This document shows positions 16,867-25,019 of a stretch of 27,292 bases of DNA, one piece after another. The notes beneath the pieces are model-generated. The model saw only the letters and a list, made by a program, of their open reading frames with translations, had not been told where the DNA came from and searched no databases. The DNA is from Lachnospiraceae bacterium UBA3845 (GTDB taxonomy: Bacteria > Bacillota > Clostridia > Lachnospirales > Lachnospiraceae). Position 1 is the stretch's first letter. Each line of letters starts with the position of its first letter. The stretch covers positions 27,764 through 55,055 of the forward strand of contig DGHP01000003.1 of the NCBI GenBank assembly GCA_002392705.1, given 5' to 3'. The translations under genes were made by a program, and so were the position numbers.

Positions 16867-17145
16867 ATGACATTTATATATCCGGTCGTTCTTACCAGAC
16901 ACGCGGACGGATCCTATATAGGGGAATTCCCGGATCTTCACATGTGCCGCTGCGAGGGGCCCAGTCTGCAGGATGCGCTGGACGAGGCGCGGCATGCCGC
17001 CTACAACTGGATTGATCTTGAGATGCAGGAGGATGATCCCCAGATGCCGGAGGTGACGGATCTGGACGACATTCAGCTTCTGCCCGGACAGGAGGCAAGG
17101 AACATTATGGTCCACTACCGGCTGACGGAGGGCTGGGATGAGTAA
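16867..17145 (+). CDS. HicB-like antitoxin-family protein without a HicA partner
   Basis: Small protein (92 aa) whose N-terminus 'YPVVLTRHADGSYIGEFPDLHMCRCEGPSLQDALDEARHAAYNWID' matches the HicB-type partial RNase-H-like fold: a beta-strand pair, 'GEFPDL', then the 'S..DAL..A' helix. Known HicB proteins neutralise the HicA mRNA interferase and often carry a C-terminal DNA-binding domain. Here the C-terminal 40 residues are acidic, with no obvious helix-turn-helix or ribbon-helix-helix, and no HicA-sized gene lies on either side. It has a strong AGGAGG (16854-16859) 7 nt before the ATG and its own promoter. It may be a solitary regulatory or RNA-binding relative; function uncertain. Confidence 0.8.
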   Translation: MTFIYPVVLTRHADGSYIGEFPDLHMCRCEGPSLQDALDEARHAAYNWIDLEMQEDDPQMPEVTDLDDIQLLPGQEARNIMVHYRLTEGWDE

Positions 17146-17162
17146 GCGGGCAGGCGCCGATT

Positions 17163-17195
17163 TTTGCGGACACCCGGGACCATCTATGATAGAAT
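17163..17195 (+). promoter_or_regulatory. Weak candidate promoter of pheA
   Basis: Overlapping -10-like boxes TATGAT (17185-17190) and TAGAAT (17190-17195) follow TTTGCG (17163-17168), which is 16 nt from the first box. Position 40-60 nt before pheA is reasonable, but the -35 is poor. Confidence 0.35.
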
Positions 17196-17231
17196 AGAGC
17201 AGTACTTTTGTGATTTTGAAATGAGGTTGGA

Positions 17232-18362
17232 ATGAGAGATCTTATGGAACTTCGGGGCGAGATCGACAGAATAGACCGTGAGATCGTGCGCCTTTTTGAG
17301 CAGCGCATGGCAGTCACGGATGAAGTCGGGCGCTATAAGATCGAGAACGGGAAAAAGGTATTTGACAGGGAGCGGGAGAGAGAGAAGATCGAAACCGTGA
17401 AAAGCCTTGTCGAGGGCGATTTCAACAGGCATGCGGTGGAGGAGCTCTTTGAGCAGATTATGTCCATGAGCCGCAAGAAGCAGTACGCCATGCTGGCGGA
17501 AAAGGGGGCGGGAGGCCGTCTCCCCTTCATCGGCGTGGATGAACTGGAACTTGAGAATATCCGGGTTGTCTTCCAGGGGGTGGAGGGCGCCTACAGCCAC
17601 GCCGCGATGTGCCGCTTTTTCGGTGAGGATGTGAACAGCTTCCATGTCAGAAGCTTCCGGGACGCCATGGAGGCGATCGCTGAGGGGGCGGCGGACTATG
17701 CCGTGTTGCCCCTGGAGAATTCGACGGCAGGAATCGTGACGGATATCTTTGACCTGCTGGTGGATTTTGAGAACTATATCGTCGCCGAGCAGATCATCCC
17801 TGTGGAGCACGTCCTGATGGCTGCAAAGTGCAGTAGCCCGGAGCAGATCCGGAAGGTCTATTCGCACCCCCAGGCCCTGGCCCAGTGCGAGAGTCTTTTT
17901 GCCCGGCACAGGAACTGGGAAGCTGTGGCTTACGGCAATACGGCGCTTGCCGCGAAGAAGATCGCGACGGATCAGGCGGCGGATGAAGCGGCCATCGGCA
18001 GCGCCTTCGCTGCCGGGCTTTTCGGCCTGCAGGTGCTTCAGGAGCATGTGAATGACCAGGAGGCCAATTCGACCCGCTTCATGATCGTGACAAATCAGCG
18101 GATTTTCCGGAAGGATGCCGGAAAGATCACGATCTGCTTTGAGCTTCCACATTCCTCCGGAACCCTCTACCACATCCTTTCACATTTTATCTTCAACAAT
18201 GTGAACATGACGCATATCGAATCCAGGCCGCTTCCCGGAAGAAACTGGGAATACCGCTTCTTTATCGACTTTGAGGGCAATCTGAACGACGCCAGTGTGA
18301 AGAATGCGCTCAGGGGAATCCGGGAAGAAGCGATCAGCATGAAAATTCTGGGCAATTACTAA
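17232..18362 (+). CDS. pheA: Bifunctional chorismate mutase / prephenate dehydratase
   Basis: Cytoplasmic enzyme (376 aa) converting chorismate to prephenate and then to phenylpyruvate for phenylalanine synthesis. An AroQ-type chorismate mutase helix domain spans about 1-90 ('ELRGEIDRIDREIVRLFEQRMAVTDEVGRYK'). The dehydratase domain runs from about 110 to 287, with 'GVEGAYSHAA', NSTAG (163-167) and the catalytic TRF motif (281-283). The C-terminal ACT domain (about 298-376) carries ESRP (330-333), the phenylalanine-binding motif, so feedback inhibition by phenylalanine is expected. The organisation matches the P-protein of Gram-negatives and many Clostridia. GAGGTTGG precedes the ATG closely. 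The next gene begins 124 nt later without an obvious terminator. Confidence 0.95.
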   Translation: MRDLMELRGEIDRIDREIVRLFEQRMAVTDEVGRYKIENGKKVFDREREREKIETVKSLVEGDFNRHAVEELFEQIMSMSRKKQYAMLAEKGAGGRLPFIGVDELELENIRVVFQGVEGAYSHAAMCRFFGEDVNSFHVRSFRDAMEAIAEGAADYAVLPLENSTAGIVTDIFDLLVDFENYIVAEQIIPVEHVLMAAKCSSPEQIRKVYSHPQALAQCESLFARHRNWEAVAYGNTALAAKKIATDQAADEAAIGSAFAAGLFGLQVLQEHVNDQEANSTRFMIVTNQRIFRKDAGKITICFELPHSSGTLYHILSHFIFNNVNMTHIESRPLPGRNWEYRFFIDFEGNLNDASVKNALRGIREEAISMKILGNY

Positions 18363-18486
18363 AGAGGGCGGTGAATTGTAACAAGATGATTCCTTCCGCT
18401 CCGGAAAACAGCCCGGATGCGGGGAATGACAGAAGCGTCCGGCAAAGGGAAGCCGGAATGACGGATGAGGATGGAGGAAAACGGAT

Positions 18487-19806
18487 ATGAGCCGTATCAG
18501 TGAACTTATCTTATACCGGGACCGCGAGGGAGGCCTCCTGAGCCGCCTTTCCGATCTTCAGAGACGCTGCGCGGACTATGCGCGCTCCGGGGACGAAAAA
18601 GAGAAGCAGGAGAATACCGACTCCTATATGAAGATCATGCAGGAGCTGGTGGAGACGGCCATGAGCCATGGCTTTTCAGGCAATCTCTGGCACAGCTACC
18701 TGACCTACCTGCTGGTCTACCATGAGAACGCCTACTCCAGAGCCTGCGAGATCCGGGGAAGCGTTTCAGGGGGCATCAACAGGGTGGCGGAGCATGATTT
18801 TGAGATCTTCACAGAACTCTTTGCCTATGATTTCGGGGACATCGAAGATGCGCTCAGCCTGCCTCTTTACCGGATGGCTTCGGATTTCCCGGTGGGAGGG
18901 GACGACCGGAGGCTGTTCAACCGGAGAATCCGGGACCGGATCGAGAATCTTTCGGTGAAGCTGGCCGGCGCCGGGACCGTGGAAGCCTTCAAGGCGGCGG
19001 TGGATGCCTTTTACAAGGATTTCGGCTGCGGAAAATTCGGCCTGCACAAGGCCTTCCGCGTCCTTCACAGGGAAGGGGATTCAGAACCTGTCATCGTGCC
19101 GATCACCAATATCGCCCATGTGAAACTGGACGACCTGATCGGCTATGAGAGCCAGAAGCAGAAGCTCAGGGAGAATACGGAGGCTTTTCTTGCGGGGCGC
19201 AGGGCCAACAACTGTCTGCTTTTCGGCGACGCCGGCACCGGAAAATCCTCAAGCATCAAGGGAATCCTGAATGAATACTATGACAGGGGACTGCGCGTCA
19301 TCGAAATCTATAAGCATCAGCTGAGGGATCTGGTGGATGTGATCGCCCAGATCAAGAACCGCAACTATCGTTTTATCATCTACATGGACGACCTCTCCTT
19401 CGAGGAGTTTGAGACCGAATATAAGTACCTGAAGGCAGTGATCGAGGGAGGCCTTGAAAAGAAACCCGACAATGTGCTGATCTACGCGACCAGCAACCGC
19501 CGCCACCTGATCCGTGAAAACTACGCGGACAAGGAGGGGGATATCCGTTCGGACATGCACACAAGCGACACCGTCCAGGAGAAGCTTTCCCTGGCTTACC
19601 GCTTCGGCGTGACCATCTATTTTCCCGCTCCGGTCAAGAAAGAATTCCAGGAGATCCTGAAGGGGATCGCGGACAGAAGCGGCGTAGACCTGCCTGAGGA
19701 GCAGCTTTACCTGGAGGCGAATAAATGGGAACTCTCCCACGGCGGAAGAAGCGGAAGGACCGCCCAGCAGTTCATCGATTACCTGCTGGGGAAGGCGCCG
19801 GAGTAA
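18487..19806 (+). CDS. DUF815-family AAA-type ATPase
   Basis: Predicted cytoplasmic P-loop ATPase (439 aa) of the DUF815 family; cellular role not established. The N-terminal half (1-200) is helical and poorly conserved. The ATPase core begins near 'LDDLIGYESQKQKLRENTEAFLAG', with Walker A GDAGTGKS (247-254), Walker B 'FIIYMDD' (296-302), a sensor-1-like ATSN (334-337) and the family segment 'RRHLIRENYADKEGDIRSDMHTSDTVQEKLSLAYRFGVTIYF', which ends in the typical arginine-rich region. The DUF815 call rests on this C-terminal part and the overall length. It lies between pheA and the polyphosphate genes, co-directional, but no shared pathway is evident. Confidence 0.85.
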   Translation: MSRISELILYRDREGGLLSRLSDLQRRCADYARSGDEKEKQENTDSYMKIMQELVETAMSHGFSGNLWHSYLTYLLVYHENAYSRACEIRGSVSGGINRVAEHDFEIFTELFAYDFGDIEDALSLPLYRMASDFPVGGDDRRLFNRRIRDRIENLSVKLAGAGTVEAFKAAVDAFYKDFGCGKFGLHKAFRVLHREGDSEPVIVPITNIAHVKLDDLIGYESQKQKLRENTEAFLAGRRANNCLLFGDAGTGKSSSIKGILNEYYDRGLRVIEIYKHQLRDLVDVIAQIKNRNYRFIIYMDDLSFEEFETEYKYLKAVIEGGLEKKPDNVLIYATSNRRHLIRENYADKEGDIRSDMHTSDTVQEKLSLAYRFGVTIYFPAPVKKEFQEILKGIADRSGVDLPEEQLYLEANKWELSHGGRSGRTAQQFIDYLLGKAPE

Positions 19807-19904
19807 GCTTCTGAGAGGAAACCTGCCTGTGAAGCGCAGCAACCGGAAGGATTCATATCAGAGCGCGGGATCCGCTGACCGGAGACATTTTAGAGGAAAA
19901 GAGT

Positions 19905-21452
19905 ATGGCAGTGAAACTTTTTGCGTCGATCGTGATCGGGTCGACCGAGACAGAGATGAAAATATATGATCTGTCGCAGAGGAGAGGAATCCGTCAGCTG
20001 GACTGCATCAGCCGCAGGATTGACCTCGGGATCGACGCCTATGACCGCGGGCGGCTGTCCACGGAGAAGGTGGAATATCTGGTGGAGACGCTGAAGGATT
20101 TCCGCAGGCAGATGGACGGTTATCATGTGGATGGCTACCGCATGGTCGGAACTTCCGCCCTGCGCGAGATCAACACGGGTCTGATCACCAAGGATCATAT
20201 TGAAAAACAGACAGGGCTGAGTCTGACGATTCTGTCCAATTCCGAGCAGAGATTCCTGGATTACAAGTCCATCGCCTCCCAGACCGATTCCTTCGAGGAG
20301 GTTATAAAGAACGGGACAGCGATCGTGGATATCGGCGGAAATTCCGTGCAGATCTCCGTCTTTGACAAAGACAAGCTTTTCACGACGCAGAATATCCGCA
20401 TCGGAAAGATCTCCACCCAGGTCCGCTTTCACCCGCTGGCCAGAAACAATGAACATTACGAGAAGATCCTGACCCAGCTGATGGATCTGGAGCTTACGGG
20501 TTTCGGCAAGCTTTATCAGAGAGACAGGCAGATCAAGACCCTGATCGCGACCAACCGGGAGCTGCAGCAGCTCTTCCGGCCCCTTGCCGCGAAAAAGGGA
20601 GATTCCATCGTTTCAAAGGAAGAATTCCTGGATCTTTACCGGCAGATCGTCTATCTGGATCCCGGAGAGATCACGTCCCGGTTCGGGGTGCCTTCGGAGA
20701 CAGCCCGCTTTTCGGTATCTTCCATGATTATCTGCAGATCCCTGCTGGAGCGTTTTGAGGCGGACAGCGTCTGGCTTCCTGCCGTCTCCATCGGGGACGG
20801 CCTTGCCTATGATTACGCCATGCAGAACAAGGCGATCCGTTCGCCCCACGCATTCGACGAGGATATCATCGCGGCTTCGCGCAGCATCGCCAAGCGCTAT
20901 AAATCCAATCAGGCACACATCAAGAAGGTGGAGGAGATCAGCCTGACTCTCTTCGACCGGATGAAGAAGGTGCACGGCATGGGGAAAAGGGAGCGCCTGC
21001 TGCTGCAGATCTCGGCGATCCTGCACAACTGCGGCAAATATATCTCCCTGACGGATGTATCGGACTGCGCCTACAATATTATCATGGCGACCGAGATCAT
21101 CGGTCTGAGCCATGCCGAGAGGCAGATCGTGGCGAATGTCGTGCGCTTCAATACGGCGGAGCTGCTGTATTTTGATGATCTTGCCCAGACCAGTTCTGTC
21201 AGCAGGGAGGAGTATCTTGTCATCGCGAAGCTTACGGCGATCCTGCGCGCCGCCAACGCGCTTGACCGTTCCCATTCGCAGAGAATCAGCAGCATCTCCG
21301 TCGTCCTGAAGGGGGATGAGGTCGTCATCACCGCTCTGAGCGGGGAAGACCTGACGCTGGAAAAAGGAACGCTGGAGGCGGGAGGCAATTCCCTCTTTGA
21401 AGAGGTATTCAACCTGAAACCGGTCCTGCACCAGAAAAAACCGGTTGTCTGA
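19905..21452 (+). CDS. Ppx/GppA-type phosphatase with HD-like domain, altered signature residues
   Basis: Predicted exopolyphosphatase/guanosine-pentaphosphate phosphatase relative (515 aa) with two ASKHA-type lobes (about 1-305) and an HD-like helical domain (about 320-480). The second phosphate loop reads DIGGN (142-146), where GppA/Ppx enzymes usually have DxGGGS. The first loop reads 'IVIGSTETE' (9-17) rather than the usual 'xDxGSN', so the metal or phosphate-contacting Asp is replaced by Val10. The HD pair reads H374-N375 ('LHNCGKY') instead of H-D. It sits 29 nt upstream of ppk1, which supports a role in polyphosphate turnover. Catalysis may be weak or absent, or the protein may act as a sensor. 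Start chosen at MAVKLF, with AGAGGAAAAG just upstream. Confidence 0.85.
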   Translation: MAVKLFASIVIGSTETEMKIYDLSQRRGIRQLDCISRRIDLGIDAYDRGRLSTEKVEYLVETLKDFRRQMDGYHVDGYRMVGTSALREINTGLITKDHIEKQTGLSLTILSNSEQRFLDYKSIASQTDSFEEVIKNGTAIVDIGGNSVQISVFDKDKLFTTQNIRIGKISTQVRFHPLARNNEHYEKILTQLMDLELTGFGKLYQRDRQIKTLIATNRELQQLFRPLAAKKGDSIVSKEEFLDLYRQIVYLDPGEITSRFGVPSETARFSVSSMIICRSLLERFEADSVWLPAVSIGDGLAYDYAMQNKAIRSPHAFDEDIIAASRSIAKRYKSNQAHIKKVEEISLTLFDRMKKVHGMGKRERLLLQISAILHNCGKYISLTDVSDCAYNIIMATEIIGLSHAERQIVANVVRFNTAELLYFDDLAQTSSVSREEYLVIAKLTAILRAANALDRSHSQRISSISVVLKGDEVVITALSGEDLTLEKGTLEAGGNSLFEEVFNLKPVLHQKKPVV

Positions 21453-21481
21453 GAAGCCCGGGAGAGGAAGGAACAGAAAAG

Positions 21482-23737
21482 ATGGCTAAGAGTAATGTTT
21501 CCGTGAATACGATTGATTACAGAAATCCCGCTTACTACACCAACCGTGAACTGAGCTGGCTGGATTTCAATTACAGGATTCTGGACGAGGCCCGCGACAA
21601 GAAAAATCCGCTCTTTGAGCGCCTGAAATTCCTGTCCATCACCGCCTCCAACCTGGATGAGTTCTTCATGGTCCGCGTCGCTTCCCTGAAGGACATGGTC
21701 CATGCCAGATACGCAAAGCCGGATCTTGCCGGGCTCAGGGCGGAACAGCAGCTGGAGCTGGTCCAGAAAAAATGCCATGAGCTGATCGACCGGCAGTATT
21801 CGACCCTGATCAGGTCCCTGGTGCCGGCCCTGAAGCAGAACAAGCTGGAAATCATCACTGATTTCGAGGATCTGACGCCGGACCAGGCCGCCTTTGCAGA
21901 CAGCTATTTCAAGGAAAATGTATATCCCGTGCTGACGCCCATGGCCATGGATGCGTCCAGGCCCTTCCCCCTGATCCGGAACAAGACGCTCAATATCGGC
22001 GCCCTGATATCCCGGAAGGAGGACGTCGGGATGAATTCCGTGGCGCAGACCGTCATGAAGAATCTGCAGAAGAACGGCGAGCTCAAGGCGGAGAAGGTCA
22101 CGAAGGACAAAGCCCTCAAAGGCGGCACGGTATTTGCCACAGTCCAGGTTCCGGGCGTCCTGCCCAGGATCATCGTCCTGCCGGACAAGGAGGACGGGAC
22201 CCACGCCGGCGTCCTGCTGGAGGACGTGATCGAGCGCAACATGGACAAGCTTTTCACCGGCTATAATGTGGTCTGCGCCCATCCCTACCGGGTGACGAGA
22301 AACGCGGACCTGACTCTGGACGAGGATGATGCCGATGATCTTCTGGAGGAGATCCAGAAAAAGATCAAGAAAAGGCAGTGGGGCGAGGTCATCCGCTTTG
22401 AGTACGAGGACAGCATGAATCCGAAGCTGCTCAAGATCCTGAAGAAAGAGTTCGGGGTCCGGCAGGAGGAGATGTACCCCATCGGAGGTCCCCTGGACCT
22501 GACCTTCCTCATGAAGGCGTACGGGATGAGCGGTTTTGATCATCTGAAGGAGCAGCCCTGGACGCCGCAGCCGGTGCCTGCCCTGATGAATCTGAAGGAG
22601 GATGAGGATCTCTTCTCGGCCATCCGAAGGAAGGATATCTTCCTTCATCATCCCTACGAGACCTTTGACCCGGTCGTGAAGCTGATCCGGATGGCCTCAA
22701 AGGATCCGGATGTGCTCGCGATCAAGATTACTTTATACCGCGTCTCCGGGCATTCCCCGATCGTGGCGGCCCTGGCCGCAGCGGCGGAGAACGGAAAGCA
22801 GGTGACGGCCCTGGTCGAGCTGAAGGCCAGGTTTGATGAGGAAAACAATATCCAGTGGGCGGAAATGCTTGAGAAGAGCGGCTGCCACGTGATCTACGGC
22901 CTGGTCGGACTGAAGACCCACAGCAAGATCGCCCTGGTCGTGCGCCGGGAGGAAGACGGGATCCGCCGCTATGTACATCTTGCCACCGGCAATTACAACG
23001 ATTCCACGGCGAGGCTCTATACGGACTGCGGCATTATGACCTGCAATGAGGCCTTCGGCGAGGATGCCACTGCCGTGTTCAACATGCTGTCGGGCTACAG
23101 CGAGCCCAGGCACTGGAACCGGCTCTCTCTTGCCCCGATCTGGCTCAGGGAAAAGATCACAAGCCTGATCGACCGGGAGATCGAGCACGCGAAGGCAGGG
23201 GAGGAAGCCTATATTATCGCCAAGATGAATTCCCTCTGCGACCGGGACGTAATCGCGAAGCTCTATGAAGCGTCGGCTGCGGGCGTAAGGATCCAGCTGA
23301 TCATACGCGGAATCTGCTGTCTCAGGGTCGGGATTCCCGGGGTGTCGGAGAATATCTCCGTGCGCTCCATCGTCGGCACCTTCCTGGAGCATGCCCGTAT
23401 CTTCTGCTTCGGCAACGGCGGCCACGAGGAACTCTACATGGCTTCCGCGGACTGGATGCCCAGGAACCTCGACCGGCGCGTCGAGATCATGTTCCCGCTG
23501 GAGGACCGGGACAGCGCGGCGGCGGCCAGGCATATTCTGGACGTTCAGCTGGCGGATACCCTCAAGGCCCACGAACTCAAGGAGAACAACCAGTACGAGA
23601 AGATCGACAGGAGAGGAAAAGAACGGATCGGCGCCCAGGCGGTCTTTATGAAAGAAGCTATGGAAGCGGCAAAGGGAGAAGATCCCACTGTCAGCCGCGT
23701 CTTTACACCTGCCTCCGCCAGGGAAGAGCAGGACTGA
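21482..23737 (+). CDS. ppk1: Polyphosphate kinase 1
   Basis: Reversibly transfers the ATP gamma-phosphate to inorganic polyphosphate (751 aa; usual family size about 690-750). The N-terminal domain opens with 'YYTNRELSWLDFNYRILDEA' and contains 'ITASNLDEFFMVRVASL'. The C-terminal phospholipase-D-like halves carry the autophosphorylated histidine region: H480 in 'GLKTHSKIAL' corresponds to E. coli H435, and H499 in 'YVHLATGNYN' to H454. H637 in 'LEHARIFCF' corresponds to H592. All key residues are present, so the enzyme should be active. It is next to the Ppx-like gene, a common pairing. The segment 180-215 ('VAQTVMKNLQKNGELKAEKVTKDKA') looks like a lineage insertion. Confidence 0.96.
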   Translation: MAKSNVSVNTIDYRNPAYYTNRELSWLDFNYRILDEARDKKNPLFERLKFLSITASNLDEFFMVRVASLKDMVHARYAKPDLAGLRAEQQLELVQKKCHELIDRQYSTLIRSLVPALKQNKLEIITDFEDLTPDQAAFADSYFKENVYPVLTPMAMDASRPFPLIRNKTLNIGALISRKEDVGMNSVAQTVMKNLQKNGELKAEKVTKDKALKGGTVFATVQVPGVLPRIIVLPDKEDGTHAGVLLEDVIERNMDKLFTGYNVVCAHPYRVTRNADLTLDEDDADDLLEEIQKKIKKRQWGEVIRFEYEDSMNPKLLKILKKEFGVRQEEMYPIGGPLDLTFLMKAYGMSGFDHLKEQPWTPQPVPALMNLKEDEDLFSAIRRKDIFLHHPYETFDPVVKLIRMASKDPDVLAIKITLYRVSGHSPIVAALAAAAENGKQVTALVELKARFDEENNIQWAEMLEKSGCHVIYGLVGLKTHSKIALVVRREEDGIRRYVHLATGNYNDSTARLYTDCGIMTCNEAFGEDATAVFNMLSGYSEPRHWNRLSLAPIWLREKITSLIDREIEHAKAGEEAYIIAKMNSLCDRDVIAKLYEASAAGVRIQLIIRGICCLRVGIPGVSENISVRSIVGTFLEHARIFCFGNGGHEELYMASADWMPRNLDRRVEIMFPLEDRDSAAAARHILDVQLADTLKAHELKENNQYEKIDRRGKERIGAQAVFMKEAMEAAKGEDPTVSRVFTPASAREEQD

Positions 23738-23775
23738 GGCGGCAGACGGTGCGGAGCGCGCGGCCTGCGGACCGG

Positions 23776-23926
23776 CAGGATGAAGGAGCTGCACAGAGCG
23801 GCGGAACCAAACCGGCCGCAGCTGAGGCCGGGGGCCGGACAGGATGAAGGAGCTGCACAGAGTGCGGGAACCGGGCGGTTGCAGCTGCGGCCTGATCCGG
23901 CAGAGATGAAGAAGAGAATTCTTCCG
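23776..23926 (+). repeat. Degenerate 64-bp direct repeat in the ppk1-ispG gap
   Basis: Two copies starting at 23776 and 23840 share a 23-nt identical core around GATGAAGGAGCTGC, then diverge while keeping landmarks (GGAACC, GCAGCTG). A third, weaker copy starts near 23901 (GAGATGAAGAAG) and runs into the ispG leader. Each copy holds a purine-rich ATGAAG. No convincing gene is encoded in this 199-nt gap. Confidence 0.75.
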
Positions 23927-23936
23927 GGAGAAAAGA

Positions 23937-24998
23937 ATGATAACAAGACAGAATACAAGGACTGTCAGAATCAAGGACCGCCTGATCGGAGGCGGTCATC
24001 CTGTTCTGATCCAGTCCATGACCAATACCAGAACAGAGGATGTTGAAGCGACGGTGCGCCAGATCAGGGCCCTGGAGGAAGCGGGCTGCGAGCTGATCCG
24101 CTGCACGGTGCCGACCATGGAGGCGGCCCATGCGCTGAAGGAGATCCGGAGCAGGATATCGATTCCGCTGATCGCCGACATTCATTTTGACTACAGGCTG
24201 GCCATCGCGGCCATAGAGAACGGGGCGGACAAGATCCGGATCAATCCCGGGAACATCGGATCCAGGGAGCGCGTGAAAGCGGTCGTGGATACGGCGAAGG
24301 CCCACGGCGTCCCGATCCGGGTCGGCGTGAACTCCGGCTCCCTGGAGAAGGAACTGATTGAAAAATATCATGGCGTGACCGCGGACGGCCTGGTGGAGAG
24401 CGCCCTTGACAAATGCGGCTGGATCGAGAGCATGGGCTATGACAATCTGGTCGTCTCCATCAAGTCCTCGGATGTTCTCATGTGCGCGGAGGCCTATGAG
24501 AAATTCGCGGAGAAGTCCGATTATCCGCTGCATGTCGGGATTACGGAAGCGGGTACGGTCCTGTCCGGGAATATCAAGTCGGCAGTCGGCCTTGCCCTGA
24601 TCCTCTCAAAAGGGATCGGGGACACGGTCCGCGTGTCTCTGACAGGAGACCCGCTGGAGGAGATCAAGAGCGCGAAACTGATCCTGCGCACCCTGGGCCT
24701 GCGGAGCGGAGGAGTTGAGGTGGTGTCCTGCCCGACCTGCGGGAGGACGGAGATCGACCTGATCTCCCTGGCAGGACAGGTGGAAAACCTGGTCCAGAGT
24801 TATCCGCTGGATATCAAGGTCGCTGTGATGGGCTGCGTCGTCAACGGGCCCGGCGAGGCCAGGGAGGCGGATATCGGCATCGCCGGCGGAAAGGGATCCG
24901 GCCTTCTGATCCGCGGCGGAGAAGTGATAAAGAAGGTTCCGGAAAAGGATCTCCTTGCGGAACTTAAGGCAGAGCTGGACCGTATGGCCGGCCGCTGA
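23937..24998 (+). CDS. ispG: 4-hydroxy-3-methylbut-2-enyl diphosphate synthase (GcpE)
   Basis: Iron-sulfur enzyme (353 aa) of the MEP isoprenoid pathway. It converts 2-C-methylerythritol 2,4-cyclodiphosphate to HMBPP. The N-terminal TIM-barrel has 'GGGHPVLIQSMTNTRTEDVEAT', 'LIADIHFDYRLA' and 'KIRINPGNIG'. The C-terminal half has the 4Fe-4S cysteines C265, C268 and C300, and the conserved E307 in 'GCVVNGPGEAREADIG'. Length is that of the bacterial short form. GGGAG lies 6 nt before the ATG. It is followed 21 nt later by polC. Presence implies a MEP rather than mevalonate route, as is usual in Clostridia. Confidence 0.97.
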   Translation: MITRQNTRTVRIKDRLIGGGHPVLIQSMTNTRTEDVEATVRQIRALEEAGCELIRCTVPTMEAAHALKEIRSRISIPLIADIHFDYRLAIAAIENGADKIRINPGNIGSRERVKAVVDTAKAHGVPIRVGVNSGSLEKELIEKYHGVTADGLVESALDKCGWIESMGYDNLVVSIKSSDVLMCAEAYEKFAEKSDYPLHVGITEAGTVLSGNIKSAVGLALILSKGIGDTVRVSLTGDPLEEIKSAKLILRTLGLRSGGVEVVSCPTCGRTEIDLISLAGQVENLVQSYPLDIKVAVMGCVVNGPGEAREADIGIAGGKGSGLLIRGGEVIKKVPEKDLLAELKAELDRMAGR

Positions 24999-25019
24999 GA
25001 AGAAAAGGGATTTTTCATT

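Noticed and set aside
17145..17170. Terminator after the HicB-like gene
   Set aside because: Only a 3-4 bp stem precedes the T5 run, which is too weak to call.
23780..24046. 88-codon frame starting in the 64-bp repeat and running into ispG
   Set aside because: Overlaps ispG by over 100 nt in another frame, and its composition simply reflects the repeat.
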